From a virus: a DNA stretch of 56,798 bases. This document shows positions 8,237-17,201 of this stretch, in pieces; position 1 is the first letter of the stretch, and the number at the start of each line of letters is the position of its first letter. The stretch is from IMG/VR virus record IMGVR_UViG_3300049845_000287, positions 1 through 56,798 of that record; one strand, given 5' to 3'. A program made the translations under genes and the position numbers. The notes beneath the pieces are model-generated. The model worked only from the letters and a program-made list of their open reading frames with translations. It was not told the origin of the DNA and did no database searches.

Positions 8237-11212
8237 ATGCACACCCTCCAGATCAACAAGAACGAAGCGACAGCGGCCAGGCGCCGCGTCTACTTCTACT
8301 GTGTCGATGCGACGGATGGCATCACCCCGGAGACCGGCGAGGCGTCAGGCCAGCCGGAGATCAGCACGGACGGTGGCGGCTTCACCTCTGCGGGCTCGGT
8401 GATAGGCACACTCGTCGCCATCGGGAACGGCCGCTACTACGCCGAGCTGTCCCAGGCCGCGACCAACGTGGACAGAGCCATCATCCTGACTCGGTACAAG
8501 AGCGCGAACACGGCAGAGTGCGTCGGCTCGACCGTCCAGATCGGGATGAACCTCACCGAGATCGACGGTGCGCTCACGAACGGGAACAATGCGACGCTGA
8601 ACCTCAAGCAGCTCAACGTCGTCAACAGCGCAGGTGACGCCATCGTCGCTTCGTCCACCGGCAGCAACGGCCACGGTATCAACGTGAGTGGCAACGGCAC
8701 CGGCAACGGACTGTTCGGGCAGGGTGGGGCGACTGGTAACGGAGCCCGCTTCAATGGTGGAGCTACGAGCGGAAACGGCATCTACTCCGCTGCTGTCGGC
8801 GGCGGGCAGGGTATCTGGGGCGTCGGCGTCGGGGCCTCGGCGGGTATCCGCGGCACCGGCGGCACGGACGGCAACGGGATCCACGGTGCTGGCACCGGGA
8901 CTGGCTCAGGAATCTATGGGGTCGGTGGCGCGACTGGTCACGGCCTGCAAACGCTCGGTGGTGGGAGTGGCGGTCACGGTGCGCTCATACAGGGCGTCGG
9001 CGGCCACGGCCTCTACGCTCTCGGCAACGGGGCCTTCAACGGTATCAACGCTGTCTCAGGCGCAGGCGCGACCGGCAACGGTATCCAAGCGCAATCGCAG
9101 GCGACGGACGGCGCAGGCCTCCGCGCGATCGGGAACGGCACCGGGTCGGGCATCTACGGCTCGTCGAGCGGCACCGGCCACGGTTTCTACGGACAGGGTG
9201 GCGCAACGAGCGGTAACGGTGCGACCTTCTCGGCCAACGGTGCCGGTCATGGCCTGAGGGCCGTTGGTGTCGGCGGCAACCACGGGTTCAGAGGAGAAGG
9301 TGGCGCGACCGGCGACGGCATGAACCTCTACGGTGGCGCCACGAGCGGTCATGGCCTGCAAACAGCGGCGCAGACCAGCGGCAAGGGCATCCAGGCCACC
9401 GGCAACGGCAACCAGCCAGGCATCCAAGGCTCCGGGCAGGGCACCGGCAACGGTATCTACGGCTACGGTGGCTCGTCCGGCAACGGAATCACCGGCGTCG
9501 GCAACGGAGCGGGCAACGGGATCTCGGGTGCCGGTGGCGCGACAGGCCACGGTATGTTCCTCAACGGCGGAGCCACTTCAGGGTCGGGCCTGTACGCACA
9601 GGCCGCGACGTCAGGCCAGGGCTTCGACCTGTGGGGGGCTGGTGGCGGTGCAGGCATCAAGGCATCCGGCCAGAGCGGCGGACAGGGCATGAACCTCGCC
9701 GGCAACGGCACAGGAGCGGGCCTGCTCACCACAGGTGGGGCGACAGGCGAAGGATTCAAGGCGGTAGGCGGTGCCACGAGCGGCCACGCCTTCTATGCGA
9801 CCGCACCGAGCAGCGGCCACGGGATCTACGGGCTCGGCAAGGGCGTGTTCTCCGGCCTCTGCGCGATCGGCGGCTCGACCGGCAGCGGTATCCTCGCCAC
9901 CGGCGGCTCGTCGAGTGGTGCCGGGATCAAGGCCAACACGCAGGGCGGCAACAGCAACGGCCTGTTGGTCGAGGGCTTCGGACAGGCAGCGAGCGCGTAC
10001 TTCGGCTCGACCAACTGCCGCCAGGGGCTCCATGTGGTCGGCAACAACGGCTACCCCGGCCTCTACGCGACCGGCGGCGGCTCGACCGGCGCAGGCATCG
10101 AGGCGCTCGGCGGCACGTCAGGCGCGGACGCGATCGTCGCGACCGCTCAAGGTGCGTTCGCGGGTATCAGGGCGACCGGCGGCAACGGGACCGGCGGCCA
10201 CGGGATCTACTCGCTTGCCACCGGGACCAACGCACACGCGCTCAACCTGGTGGCGAGTGGCACTGGCGGCAACGGCCTCAATGCCTACTCGCTTGAGAAC
10301 CACGGCATGAACCTCGACGGCGGCGCGAGCGGTGACGACCTCAAGCTCAACACGAACGACACCGACCTGGCGACCGCGGCTGATGTGACAGCGATCTCGA
10401 CGCTTCTCGGTACACCGGTCAACGCGACGATCGCCGAGGACATCGCGGACATCGCAGGTGTCGTGACCGAGGGCATCCCGCACAGCTACAACCCGGACAA
10501 CACCTCGGCCATCGTCTACGGCACGGTCGGAGCGGGCACCTACGAGAACCTCTCGGCCCGTGACGACACGCTCCTCCAGCTCAACGAGGCAGCCGGAGCG
10601 AACCCGTTGCAGTACATCGCCGAGATCAGCGGCATCGCAGCGAACCACGTTCCCTCGACGCTCAGGATCACCGGCTACTACTCTGGCTCGGTGGCCGGGC
10701 ACGAGATCGACGTCGAGGTCTACGACTACGAGCTCGCGACGTGGGTGCAGAAGCTCACGATGCTGCACCGCACGGCGGCCTACGACTACGTCGCCGCCCT
10801 CTCGGACGCGAACGTCAGCGGCGGGGCCGCACGCATCCGCTTCACGCATCCCGGTGCATCGGGCATCGCAAGCCACCGCCTGTACCTGGACTTCGTCGAG
10901 GTGACCGCGGTCGAGGCCACGAACCAGAGTGCGGCCGAGATAGCGGCGATCCTCTCGATGGTCAACGACATCGACCTCGAGGTCGACGAGATGGTGGACG
11001 AGCTCCTGCCGGCGCTGGCGTCCGACATCGCGGCGCTCCCGACCACGGCTGACATCGCGGCACTACCGACCACGGCTGACATCGCGGCACTGCCGACAGC
11101 AGCCGAGAACGCGGATGCCGTGTGGGACGAGCCGATGATCGAGCACAGCATACCGGGCACCACGGGTGAGGAAATGCAAAGCAGCGATTGGCTCTACGTC
11201 GAGCCGGAGTAG
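8237..11212 (+). CDS. Giant glycine-repeat tail adhesin
   Basis: This 991-aa protein has a unique N-terminal domain (about 1-140). From about 145 to 700 it is a long Gly-rich repeat of roughly 11-13 residues (for example GNGIYGYGGSSG, GATGHGMFLNGG). A C-terminal beta-sandwich-like domain follows, then three copies of TADIAALPT-like sequence near 930-960. Regular Gly placement with small or hydrophobic residues between suggests a glycine-rich helical bundle or solenoid, as in the T-even S16 adhesin. It is probably the main receptor-binding protein; no chaperone motif was recognised. Confidence 0.7.
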   Translation: MHTLQINKNEATAARRRVYFYCVDATDGITPETGEASGQPEISTDGGGFTSAGSVIGTLVAIGNGRYYAELSQAATNVDRAIILTRYKSANTAECVGSTVQIGMNLTEIDGALTNGNNATLNLKQLNVVNSAGDAIVASSTGSNGHGINVSGNGTGNGLFGQGGATGNGARFNGGATSGNGIYSAAVGGGQGIWGVGVGASAGIRGTGGTDGNGIHGAGTGTGSGIYGVGGATGHGLQTLGGGSGGHGALIQGVGGHGLYALGNGAFNGINAVSGAGATGNGIQAQSQATDGAGLRAIGNGTGSGIYGSSSGTGHGFYGQGGATSGNGATFSANGAGHGLRAVGVGGNHGFRGEGGATGDGMNLYGGATSGHGLQTAAQTSGKGIQATGNGNQPGIQGSGQGTGNGIYGYGGSSGNGITGVGNGAGNGISGAGGATGHGMFLNGGATSGSGLYAQAATSGQGFDLWGAGGGAGIKASGQSGGQGMNLAGNGTGAGLLTTGGATGEGFKAVGGATSGHAFYATAPSSGHGIYGLGKGVFSGLCAIGGSTGSGILATGGSSSGAGIKANTQGGNSNGLLVEGFGQAASAYFGSTNCRQGLHVVGNNGYPGLYATGGGSTGAGIEALGGTSGADAIVATAQGAFAGIRATGGNGTGGHGIYSLATGTNAHALNLVASGTGGNGLNAYSLENHGMNLDGGASGDDLKLNTNDTDLATAADVTAISTLLGTPVNATIAEDIADIAGVVTEGIPHSYNPDNTSAIVYGTVGAGTYENLSARDDTLLQLNEAAGANPLQYIAEISGIAANHVPSTLRITGYYSGSVAGHEIDVEVYDYELATWVQKLTMLHRTAAYDYVAALSDANVSGGAARIRFTHPGASGIASHRLYLDFVEVTAVEATNQSAAEIAAILSMVNDIDLEVDEMVDELLPALASDIAALPTTADIAALPTTADIAALPTAAENADAVWDEPMIEHSIPGTTGEEMQSSDWLYVEPE
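8650..10330 (+). repeat. Degenerate Gly-codon repeat array in adhesin gene
   Basis: The repeat block is made of units of about 33-39 bases built around ggcaacgg, ggtggcgcgac and ggccacgg variants. It encodes the Gly-rich protein repeat. The units are degenerate at DNA level and in frame throughout. Such arrays can expand or contract by recombination and so vary fibre length. Confidence 0.8.
11039..11092 (+). repeat. 27-bp tandem repeat (two copies)
   Basis: Near-identical 27-base units at 11039-11065 and 11066-11092, plus partial flanking copies, encode TADIAALPT repeats near the adhesin C terminus. The high DNA identity compared with the degenerate Gly array suggests recent duplication. Confidence 0.8.
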
Positions 11213-11222
11213 GGAGTAGGTC

Positions 11223-11525
11223 ATGGGTGAGTGGATAAGGACCGGCGCTTGGATACCGTTCCTCTCAGCAATCGGTGTCATCGTGTCGGTCATCCTGACT
11301 GCGTTCGCGTGGGGCATGCGCGACGCACAGGAGCGAGCACTCAAGACCTGGAAGGACCTCGCCGAGGCACGCGATGAGACCATCAAGGAGCTGAAGGCCG
11401 AGCAGGAGGAACTCCAGAACGAGGTACACCTGCTGCGCACGGAGCTCAAGCTGCATCAGGAGACCACGAAGCAGGCGATCGACGAGCTGATCGCAGGGTT
11501 CGCTCGCGCGAACGAGGAGAAGTAG
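11223..11525 (+). CDS. Membrane-anchored coiled-coil protein (lysis region)
   Basis: This 100-aa protein has one N-terminal membrane segment (residues about 10-29) and then a charged heptad-rich coiled coil (40-90). Order and size fit accessory lysis proteins or small holin-like proteins upstream of endolysin genes. No lipobox or family signature was seen. It lies two bases before the next membrane protein gene. Confidence 0.65.
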   Translation: MGEWIRTGAWIPFLSAIGVIVSVILTAFAWGMRDAQERALKTWKDLAEARDETIKELKAEQEELQNEVHLLRTELKLHQETTKQAIDELIAGFARANEEK

Positions 11526-11526
11526 C

Positions 11527-12027
11527 ATGGTCGAGTTCTGGACGAACCACTTCACGATCTGGGCGGTACAGTCGACCGACCCCATCGTGTTCATGCGGGT
11601 GATACGGGTCGTCCTGCTATTCATCTCGGGGCTCCTGCTCATCTTCGAGCCGATGAACTGCGGAGGCAGGAACCGTACGTTCCACTACGTCTTGGTGGCG
11701 CTGTGCTGGAGCGGTGCATGGGTGTCGTGGGGACAGGCAGAAGCGCGCATGACGCTCATCATGCGAGATCCCGTGCATCTACTGAACTCGGTCCCTCCTG
11801 CGTCACTGTTCTGGCCGGAGCTGTTCTTCACCATCGCTGCCGTCATCGTGTGCGGGCGGCTGGTGTACGATTCGATCCTGTGGCGCAGGCTGCACCGTCT
11901 GGGGTGCGCCGCTGATTGTGGGAAGAAGTGCATCCCGACCAGTATGGAGAGGAGACAGGATGCCCGTAGTCGACATCACCAAGGCGATAGTCCCGAAGGG
12001 CCGCAAGTGGGGCCGGACGGGGCGTAA
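11527..12027 (+). CDS. Multi-span membrane protein, possible holin
   Basis: This 166-aa protein has three probable membrane spans (about 23-42, 54-69 and 95-112), a Cys-containing juxtamembrane part and a hydrophilic tail. The tail-coding part overlaps the endolysin start by 68 bases in another frame. Position directly before the endolysin suggests a role in lysis, as a holin or antiholin with the 12661 protein. Family not recognised. Confidence 0.65.
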   Translation: MVEFWTNHFTIWAVQSTDPIVFMRVIRVVLLFISGLLLIFEPMNCGGRNRTFHYVLVALCWSGAWVSWGQAEARMTLIMRDPVHLLNSVPPASLFWPELFFTIAAVIVCGRLVYDSILWRRLHRLGCAADCGKKCIPTSMERRQDARSRHHQGDSPEGPQVGPDGA

Positions 12028-12664
12028 GCTCGTCGGCAGCCGCACGGTCACCATCCACAACACGGCCAACGAGGGAGCCACCGCCAAGAACCATGCGGCC
12101 TACCTGCTGGCCGGGCACGCGATCTCGTGGCACTTCACCGTCGACGACAAGGGTGCCTACCAGCACGTCCCCACGGACGAGCAGGCATGGCACACCGGCA
12201 CGAACGACGGCAACACCACGTCGATCGGCGTCGAGGTCTGTGAGTTCAAGGACAAGGAGCGGCAGCTCAGAGGTGAGAAGAAGGCATGCTGGCTGGCGGC
12301 CAGGATGCTCGACCACCGCGGCCTGACCGTGAGCTCGCTTCGCACCCACAAGTCGTGGAGCGGCAAGGAGTGTCCGCGTGACATCCTCCCGCACTGGTCC
12401 TCGTTCAAGAGGCGGGTCGCCTACTACATCCGCGAGATGAACCGCCCGTATCCGGGCACGAGGCTCAAGGTGGGCTCGAAGGGCGAGGACGTCGCCTGGG
12501 TACAGCGGATGCTCATCCGTCAGGGATTCAGGACCACGAAGCCGACGAGCGTCTATGACGCTGCGACCGGTGGACAGGTCAAGAAGTTCCGCGAGTCGGT
12601 CTTCAAGGCCCGGCCGCAAGGTACATCGGTAGGTAGTCTGACGTGGGGGAGGTTGTGTAGATGA
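11960..12664 (+). CDS. Endolysin: N-acetylmuramoyl-L-alanine amidase with PG-binding domain
   Basis: This 234-aa protein should cut the amide bond between muramic acid and L-Ala in peptidoglycan. The Amidase_2 domain (about 25-165) shows TIHNTANEG (first Zn ligand), AWHTGTNDGNTTSIGVEVC and THKSWSGKECPRDI, with the expected His and the Cys of the H...CP motif. Residues about 175-230 form a PG_binding_1 domain (LKVGSKGEDVAWVQRML). The ATG at 11960 follows GGAGACAGG; an earlier in-frame ATG at 11918 lacks a good site. No signal peptide, so release depends on a holin. Confidence 0.9.
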   Translation: MPVVDITKAIVPKGRKWGRTGRKLVGSRTVTIHNTANEGATAKNHAAYLLAGHAISWHFTVDDKGAYQHVPTDEQAWHTGTNDGNTTSIGVEVCEFKDKERQLRGEKKACWLAARMLDHRGLTVSSLRTHKSWSGKECPRDILPHWSSFKRRVAYYIREMNRPYPGTRLKVGSKGEDVAWVQRMLIRQGFRTTKPTSVYDAATGGQVKKFRESVFKARPQGTSVGSLTWGRLCR

Positions 12665-12873
12665 ACGTGCCAGCGAAGTATCGCCAGGTGATCTACTGGA
12701 TCGTGCTCGTGGCGACCGTCATCGTCGGGGTGCTGACCGGTCTGGACCTGGTGCCCGCTGACGCCGTGAGCAAGGGCGGCGAAGCGGTGCTCGAGATCCT
12801 GACCGTCATCGGTGCGTTCCTCGCATTGAGGAACATCAAGCCGGACGCGACCGACGAGGGTGGTGAGATCTGA
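12661..12873 (+). CDS. Holin
   Basis: This 70-aa protein has two short hydrophobic spans (about 8-30 and 42-57) separated by a turn, and a charged C terminus. This is a small two-span holin layout. It overlaps the endolysin stop by four bases (ATGA). It would form the membrane hole that lets the amidase reach the wall. Class assignment is by topology only. Confidence 0.75.
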   Translation: MNVPAKYRQVIYWIVLVATVIVGVLTGLDLVPADAVSKGGEAVLEILTVIGAFLALRNIKPDATDEGGEI

Positions 12874-12911
12874 TGGCGAAGAAGAAGAAGAAGAAGGGGT
12901 GCGGGGGCTAG
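12873..12911 (+). CDS. Lys-rich 12-aa micro-ORF
   Basis: ATG at 12873 overlaps the holin stop (TGATG) and encodes MAKKKKKKGCGG before TAG. Its end overlaps the end of the convergent terminase gene by four bases. Coupled start and clear coding boundaries make translation possible. The peptide could be a cationic lysis-related peptide or nothing; no conservation data are available here. Confidence 0.35.
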   Translation: MAKKKKKKGCGG

Positions 12912-14470
12912 GAACCCTGAGCTCTCGACCGCCAGCCGTCCTCTGTCATCTCGAAGAGGTCGGCTGGTTTCTTCTTGCGCAGCGGTGAGAACTTCGAGGG
13001 GCGCATGCCGGGGGGCAGCTCGTCCCATTCCGCATCGTCGCTGTCGCCCTCCTGCCACTCGCCGTAGTGCGACGGCATCCGTTGGGGCCGGCCGGTGAGC
13101 GAGCGGATGAACTCGAACTGCTCGACGCCTTCGGCTATGTAGCGCAGGGCGTCACCGACGTGCGAGTAACGGTCGTGCTTGGGCTTGGCCGCCCAGTCGT
13201 CGACCGAAGACAGCATCTTGTACTCCCACGACTCGAGGCACTCGACGATCCAGGCGCACTTGTTCGAGTTGATCATCATGTTGGGGAACAGCTTGCGCAC
13301 GCGGTTGATGCCGTCGGCCTCGAAGGTCCGCTCCAGCTTGCGCCAGGCCACGGAGGGGAACGCCTTCGCGCACTCCTCGAGAGGTGAGGAGATGGAGCCG
13401 GAACGGTCGGCGTCCCACGGCATGATGGCCGTGTGGATGCGATGGAAGTAGTCGTGGCCCTGCTTCTTGAGCGCATCGACGGCCTCGACCACGGCGACAC
13501 GGTTGTCCTCGTAGTAGTCGTAGATCCACAGCCGGCCCTCGTAATACTGGAAGACGATGCCCACCGTCCAGTCCGACTCCTTGCCCTTGGAGCTGATGTC
13601 CCAGGCGACGTAGACCGGATAGCGGGGGTCGAGGTTGAAGGGGGTGTAGCGCCCCTCCTTGCGCAGGATCTCGATGGCAGGGTAGACGAGCCCGGCGTTG
13701 ACCGCCATGAACTCGCACAGGTACTCCTGCCTGAACAGGTTGTCGTTGCCGTGCTGACGGATGTAGCGCTGCCTGATGACCTCGAGCACCTCGTCGGGAT
13801 ACAGGCGGGTGCCGTCCTCCTTGAGCGACTCGTCCGCGCGCAGGATGTCGACGAAGACACGGCCGTGCGCTCCGCCCCAGTTCTCCCACTCGTCCTCACC
13901 TGTGTAGGTACGCAGGAAATCCGCTGCGATGTTGGACAGGCCACGGGGGGTGAAGTTCATGTTGACGAGCAGGGAGTTACCCTCGGCGATCTTGTTGTCC
14001 CAGATGGGCACGATGAAGTCGAGCGCGTTGCGCCGGTACAGCGACACCTCGGAGAAGAAGAAGCTGTCGTAGCTCGAGCCGATGAGCGACTCGGACTCCT
14101 TGAACCCGATGAACTGGATGAGCGCCTCGGCCTTGCCGTCCTCGCCGTTGTTGAGCATCCTCACGAGCTGCTTGGTCTCGTGGATGTCGATGACTCCGGG
14201 CGGGTAGTTGGACCAGTGCTTGCGCCCATCGAGGTACTTGTTCCAGATGTTGCGCCCGATCCACTTGTTGTCGATGCCGACGTAGGCCGACTGCGTGCCG
14301 GGGTTCTGGTAGGCCGAGTACAGCGCGAACTGGATGTCGTCGGTGTCCTTGCCGTATTGGCGGTGCCAGATCTTGAAGTAGTAGTCGTACTCACCCGAGA
14401 GCCTCCGAGCCCAAGCCTCGCGCTGGGCGGGCCTGGGCTCGAAGTAGATCGGAACGTGGACGGTGCTCAC
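12908..14470 (-). CDS. terL: Terminase large subunit
   Basis: This 520-aa packaging motor has ATPase and nuclease halves. A Walker A-like HRQYGKD lies at 36-42, and a Walker B strand with catalytic Glu, SFFFSE, at 136-141. The RNase H-type nuclease has VAWDISSKG (Asp 291), PWDADR (351-356) and SHVGDALRY (Asp 440). The start is GTG at 14470, overlapping the upstream stop (GTGA). It is the last gene of the leftward arm, on the opposite strand from portal and capsid, which is unusual. Confidence 0.93.
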   Translation of the reverse strand: MSTVHVPIYFEPRPAQREAWARRLSGEYDYYFKIWHRQYGKDTDDIQFALYSAYQNPGTQSAYVGIDNKWIGRNIWNKYLDGRKHWSNYPPGVIDIHETKQLVRMLNNGEDGKAEALIQFIGFKESESLIGSSYDSFFFSEVSLYRRNALDFIVPIWDNKIAEGNSLLVNMNFTPRGLSNIAADFLRTYTGEDEWENWGGAHGRVFVDILRADESLKEDGTRLYPDEVLEVIRQRYIRQHGNDNLFRQEYLCEFMAVNAGLVYPAIEILRKEGRYTPFNLDPRYPVYVAWDISSKGKESDWTVGIVFQYYEGRLWIYDYYEDNRVAVVEAVDALKKQGHDYFHRIHTAIMPWDADRSGSISSPLEECAKAFPSVAWRKLERTFEADGINRVRKLFPNMMINSNKCAWIVECLESWEYKMLSSVDDWAAKPKHDRYSHVGDALRYIAEGVEQFEFIRSLTGRPQRMPSHYGEWQEGDSDDAEWDELPPGMRPSKFSPLRKKKPADLFEMTEDGWRSRAQGS

Positions 14471-15024
14471 TTGACCAGCTTGATCTTGGGCGCCGACTCC
14501 TCATACTTGGCGAGCTCGGTGGCGACGTTCTCGAGCTCGGCGGTCGTGCCCTCACGGAACTGGATGTGCTCCTGGATGTTGGGGCCGATGTTCTGCAGGA
14601 GCTCCACCACGAGCAGCTGCATGGCCGCGTCGGCGTAGCTGCCGTTCCAGGTGGAGACGAACTCGTCGGCGAGCAAGCCGTCGAGCACGCTCTCGGTGAG
14701 CTCCATCGGGTCGGCCGCCTCGATGGTGGACGCGAGCTCGGAGGTGAGCTTGGACATGGACAAGGCGATCTGACGGGAGAGGTCCACGAGCTGGTCGAGG
14801 CCCATGTCGTAGTCGAACAGGACCTGCTCGAACGCCTTGCGTGCGGCGAGGTAGCCGTTGATGGTGAGGTACTTCTTGCTCGCCGATGCGAGCTGAGCGA
14901 CCATATGCTCCTTCGAGAGCTCGAGCTTCTTGAGCTGCGCCTCGGTCCCGAGCTCCATCTGCTTCTCGAGGTCGGCCTTGATGGCTGCGTCCTCTACCTT
15001 CTTGGCTGCGGTCTTCTTGCTCAT
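14467..15024 (-). CDS. Hypothetical protein, possible small terminase
   Basis: This 185-aa, mostly helical protein has a Lys-rich N terminus (MSKKTAAKK), a charged coiled-coil-like section (15-50) and more helices to the end. It sits directly upstream of and coupled to the large terminase, where small terminase subunits are commonly found. No helix-turn-helix is convincing by eye. The call is positional. Confidence 0.5.
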   Translation of the reverse strand: MSKKTAAKKVEDAAIKADLEKQMELGTEAQLKKLELSKEHMVAQLASASKKYLTINGYLAARKAFEQVLFDYDMGLDQLVDLSRQIALSMSKLTSELASTIEAADPMELTESVLDGLLADEFVSTWNGSYADAAMQLLVVELLQNIGPNIQEHIQFREGTTAELENVATELAKYEESAPKIKLVK

Positions 15025-15027
15025 GTG

Positions 15028-15993
15028 CTATCCCTTCTTCTGCTTGTCGAGCTTGGCCTGTTCCGCACGCTCCATCGCCTCGGCGAGACTCTTCGGAGCC
15101 TGGTCGTTCGCCGTACCGCCGCCCACGTTGGGCATGTCGAGCGTCGGTGAGGTGGGCGCGGGCTTGTTCTGCGCCTGCTGCACGGCCCTCACCTGGTTGT
15201 TGACGCGCTCGAGCGTGGCGTTCAGGTCGACATCGTAGCCGACGTGGTCGCCGTCCGCATCGTATACCTCGTGACCCTCGACGAGCGCATCGAACATCTG
15301 CTTGCGCACGGGGTCGAGCTTGTCGTAGATGGGGTCGAACGCGACGGCGTCCATGACCGGCTTGTAGACCTGCTCGAGCTGGGTGTGACGGTCGGCGGCG
15401 TACTCGTTGAACATGTCCTTGAGCTGATTGTTGTACGCGTTGACCCATGCCTGCGCCTGAGCGCGGGGGTCGTCGCCTGTGAAGGGACGCCCGGTGTCGG
15501 GGTTGGTGAACACGGGGACGTTGTCCTCGCCCATGACGTAGATGTCGGGGTCGTTGATCGTGGCACCCAGGACACCGTTGGTCTGACGGACACGGGGATT
15601 GCCGGACTCGTCGCGGCTCTCCAGGAAGAGACGGAGGGTCTCCTCGGTGGCCTGCTGCTCGATGTGCTCGGCGTAGGTGGCCAGGACGGTCTCTACGTCT
15701 GCTGGCTCTCCTGCTCCACCGTCTTCTCCAGCGCCTGAAGTATCAAGACCAGGTCCTCCGTCGTCTCCAGAGCCCACGTCAGCCCCGTCTCCGACACTTG
15801 GAGGTCCGTCGGTAGTCTGAGTACCTTCAGCAGTTCCGTCGTCTGAGGCGGGCTCTCCTGAAGCGACAGCCGCATCAGCGGGAGCAGCGGCAGGAGTCTC
15901 CGCTTCCAACGCTGCAAACGCCGTCTCCCAAGGGTCAGCCGCAGGAGGCGCACCTTCGCCTGTACCCAACTCCTGATCTCGCTCATCAGTCAT
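15028..15993 (-). CDS. Putative scaffolding protein
   Basis: This 321-aa, strongly acidic protein has a Pro/Ala/Glu/Asp-rich disordered N-terminal third and a helical C terminus ending in basic residues (EQAKLDKQKKG). This is the usual composition of scaffolding proteins that guide capsid assembly. The start is the ATG at 15993, preceded by AAGGGAAG; upstream ATGs at 16023 and 16008 would extend the overlap with the previous gene. It is next to terminase but far from the capsid gene and on the other strand. An acidic capsid-region protein of other function is the alternative. Confidence 0.55.
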   Translation of the reverse strand: MTDERDQELGTGEGAPPAADPWETAFAALEAETPAAAPADAAVASGEPASDDGTAEGTQTTDGPPSVGDGADVGSGDDGGPGLDTSGAGEDGGAGEPADVETVLATYAEHIEQQATEETLRLFLESRDESGNPRVRQTNGVLGATINDPDIYVMGEDNVPVFTNPDTGRPFTGDDPRAQAQAWVNAYNNQLKDMFNEYAADRHTQLEQVYKPVMDAVAFDPIYDKLDPVRKQMFDALVEGHEVYDADGDHVGYDVDLNATLERVNNQVRAVQQAQNKPAPTSPTLDMPNVGGGTANDQAPKSLAEAMERAEQAKLDKQKKG

Positions 15994-16393
15994 CTCGCTT
16001 CCCTTCATCGAACTGGGCTTCACGGGACGCCGTCAGCTTGACTCCGGCCCGTCTGATCCACTGTTGCTTGAGCTTGTTGTACGCGATCTCCTTGCGTCCG
16101 GTCACCGCACTCATGTCACGGGTGTTGAGGTGCCCGATCAGAAACGTGATGGCGTCGTCGATGTGACGAGTGCGGGCCAGCCCGTTTCGCATGCGGGTGA
16201 GGAACTTGTTCATCTCGCCGATGATGAACTTGAACTCCTCGAGGCGCACCTCGTCCGACTCGGGGCCGGTGAAGTGCAGGTAGTCATAGACCCCGGTCAG
16301 CTCTTCCCACGACGCGATGAGGTCGAGGTGAGTACACTCCTCTTCGGCCCACTCGGCCAGGACCAGACTCTCATCGTAGTCCGAGCTTGTCAT
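15986..16393 (-). CDS. Hypothetical helical protein
   Basis: This 135-aa protein is predicted helical, acidic at the N terminus and basic at the C terminus. No domain is recognised. It overlaps both neighbours (8 bases with the scaffold-like gene, 23 with the upstream gene), so it belongs to the same late unit. A role in capsid assembly or packaging is inferred from context only. Confidence 0.65.
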   Translation of the reverse strand: MTSSDYDESLVLAEWAEEECTHLDLIASWEELTGVYDYLHFTGPESDEVRLEEFKFIIGEMNKFLTRMRNGLARTRHIDDAITFLIGHLNTRDMSAVTGRKEIAYNKLKQQWIRRAGVKLTASREAQFDEGKRDD

Positions 16394-17117
16394 CTTGGAT
16401 GTCCTTCCTCCGCTGCTCTGCGAGCAAAGCGTCGGTCAGCGGGATCGAGGCGGTCAGGCACATGCCGTCGATGTAGGTCATCATCGGCTTGCCCTTGAAC
16501 CGCTCGAGGAGCTGCGGGTACTGCTGGGTGATGAGCGTCTTGAGTCCGTAGAGCTGGATGAGGGTGTCCTCATACTGGCGGACATGTGTCGGGAACGCCC
16601 AGATGTAGCCGCGGTTGCCGTCGTTGCCACGCACGATGGGCACGAGGTCGAACCCGATGCGGTAGGTGATCTCCTGCCCCGCCTTGGGGATGGAGGTCTT
16701 GGCCGTGATGACCTTGTTCTCGTTGACACGGACGATCTCGTAATCACCGGAGATGCGGTCGACCTGGTTCGGGTCGGTGCCGTACATCAGAGCGCCGGCG
16801 TTGACCTCCTTGACCTCGAACTCGGGGCCGAGCTTCTCGTCGAAGTACAGCGCACGGTCCTTGTCGACAGTCATCATCGGAGCGATGAGCAGGGTCTTGC
16901 CGTAGAGCGGGTGGGATTCGATCGCGGAGAATGGATTGCCCGACCTCTCCGATTCGATAGTTCCGCGTTTGACCGGCTCGACCTTGGGTGCCTCCCACTC
17001 CTCTCCCTTCTGTATCGCCGTGATCCTCGAGCAACGTAGCTGGTAGGTGAGGCCGTCCTCCGTGAGACCGTACTCGGCCTCGAGCTCGACCAGTCTGGGC
17101 TTCGGTATAGCTGCCAT
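16371..17117 (-). CDS. Hypothetical protein, first gene of packaging unit
   Basis: This 248-aa soluble protein has mixed alpha/beta composition and no recognised motif. It is the first gene after the promoter at 17173-17201 and is followed by the scaffold-like and terminase genes. Its ATG is preceded by AGAGGATGACAG. Its place suggests a virion assembly or packaging role. Confidence 0.7.
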   Translation of the reverse strand: MAAIPKPRLVELEAEYGLTEDGLTYQLRCSRITAIQKGEEWEAPKVEPVKRGTIESERSGNPFSAIESHPLYGKTLLIAPMMTVDKDRALYFDEKLGPEFEVKEVNAGALMYGTDPNQVDRISGDYEIVRVNENKVITAKTSIPKAGQEITYRIGFDLVPIVRGNDGNRGYIWAFPTHVRQYEDTLIQLYGLKTLITQQYPQLLERFKGKPMMTYIDGMCLTASIPLTDALLAEQRRKDIQDDKLGLR

Positions 17118-17172
17118 CTGTCATCCTCTCGCTCAGGGAAAAAAACAAACAAGGGGCAAGGGCACACTGTGG

Positions 17173-17201
17173 ATGGTATGGGGACGGTGTAAGCAAGTCA
17201 A
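17173..17201 (-). promoter_or_regulatory. Sigma-70-type promoter for packaging/scaffold unit
   Basis: Reading leftward, TTGACT (complement at 17196-17201) is followed after exactly 17 bases by TACCAT (complement at 17173-17178). This is a good -35 with a fair -10, in the 125-base gap upstream of the 17117 gene start. It should drive the leftward unit ending in terminase. The -35 lies inside an inverted repeat. Confidence 0.65.

Noticed and set aside
8650-10330. CRISPR-like array
   Set aside because: Repeats are in frame, degenerate, continuous without unique spacers and encode Gly-rich protein.
12027-12664. Antisense frame opposite the endolysin (11843-12619)
   Set aside because: The sense frame has complete amidase zinc ligands and a PG-binding domain.
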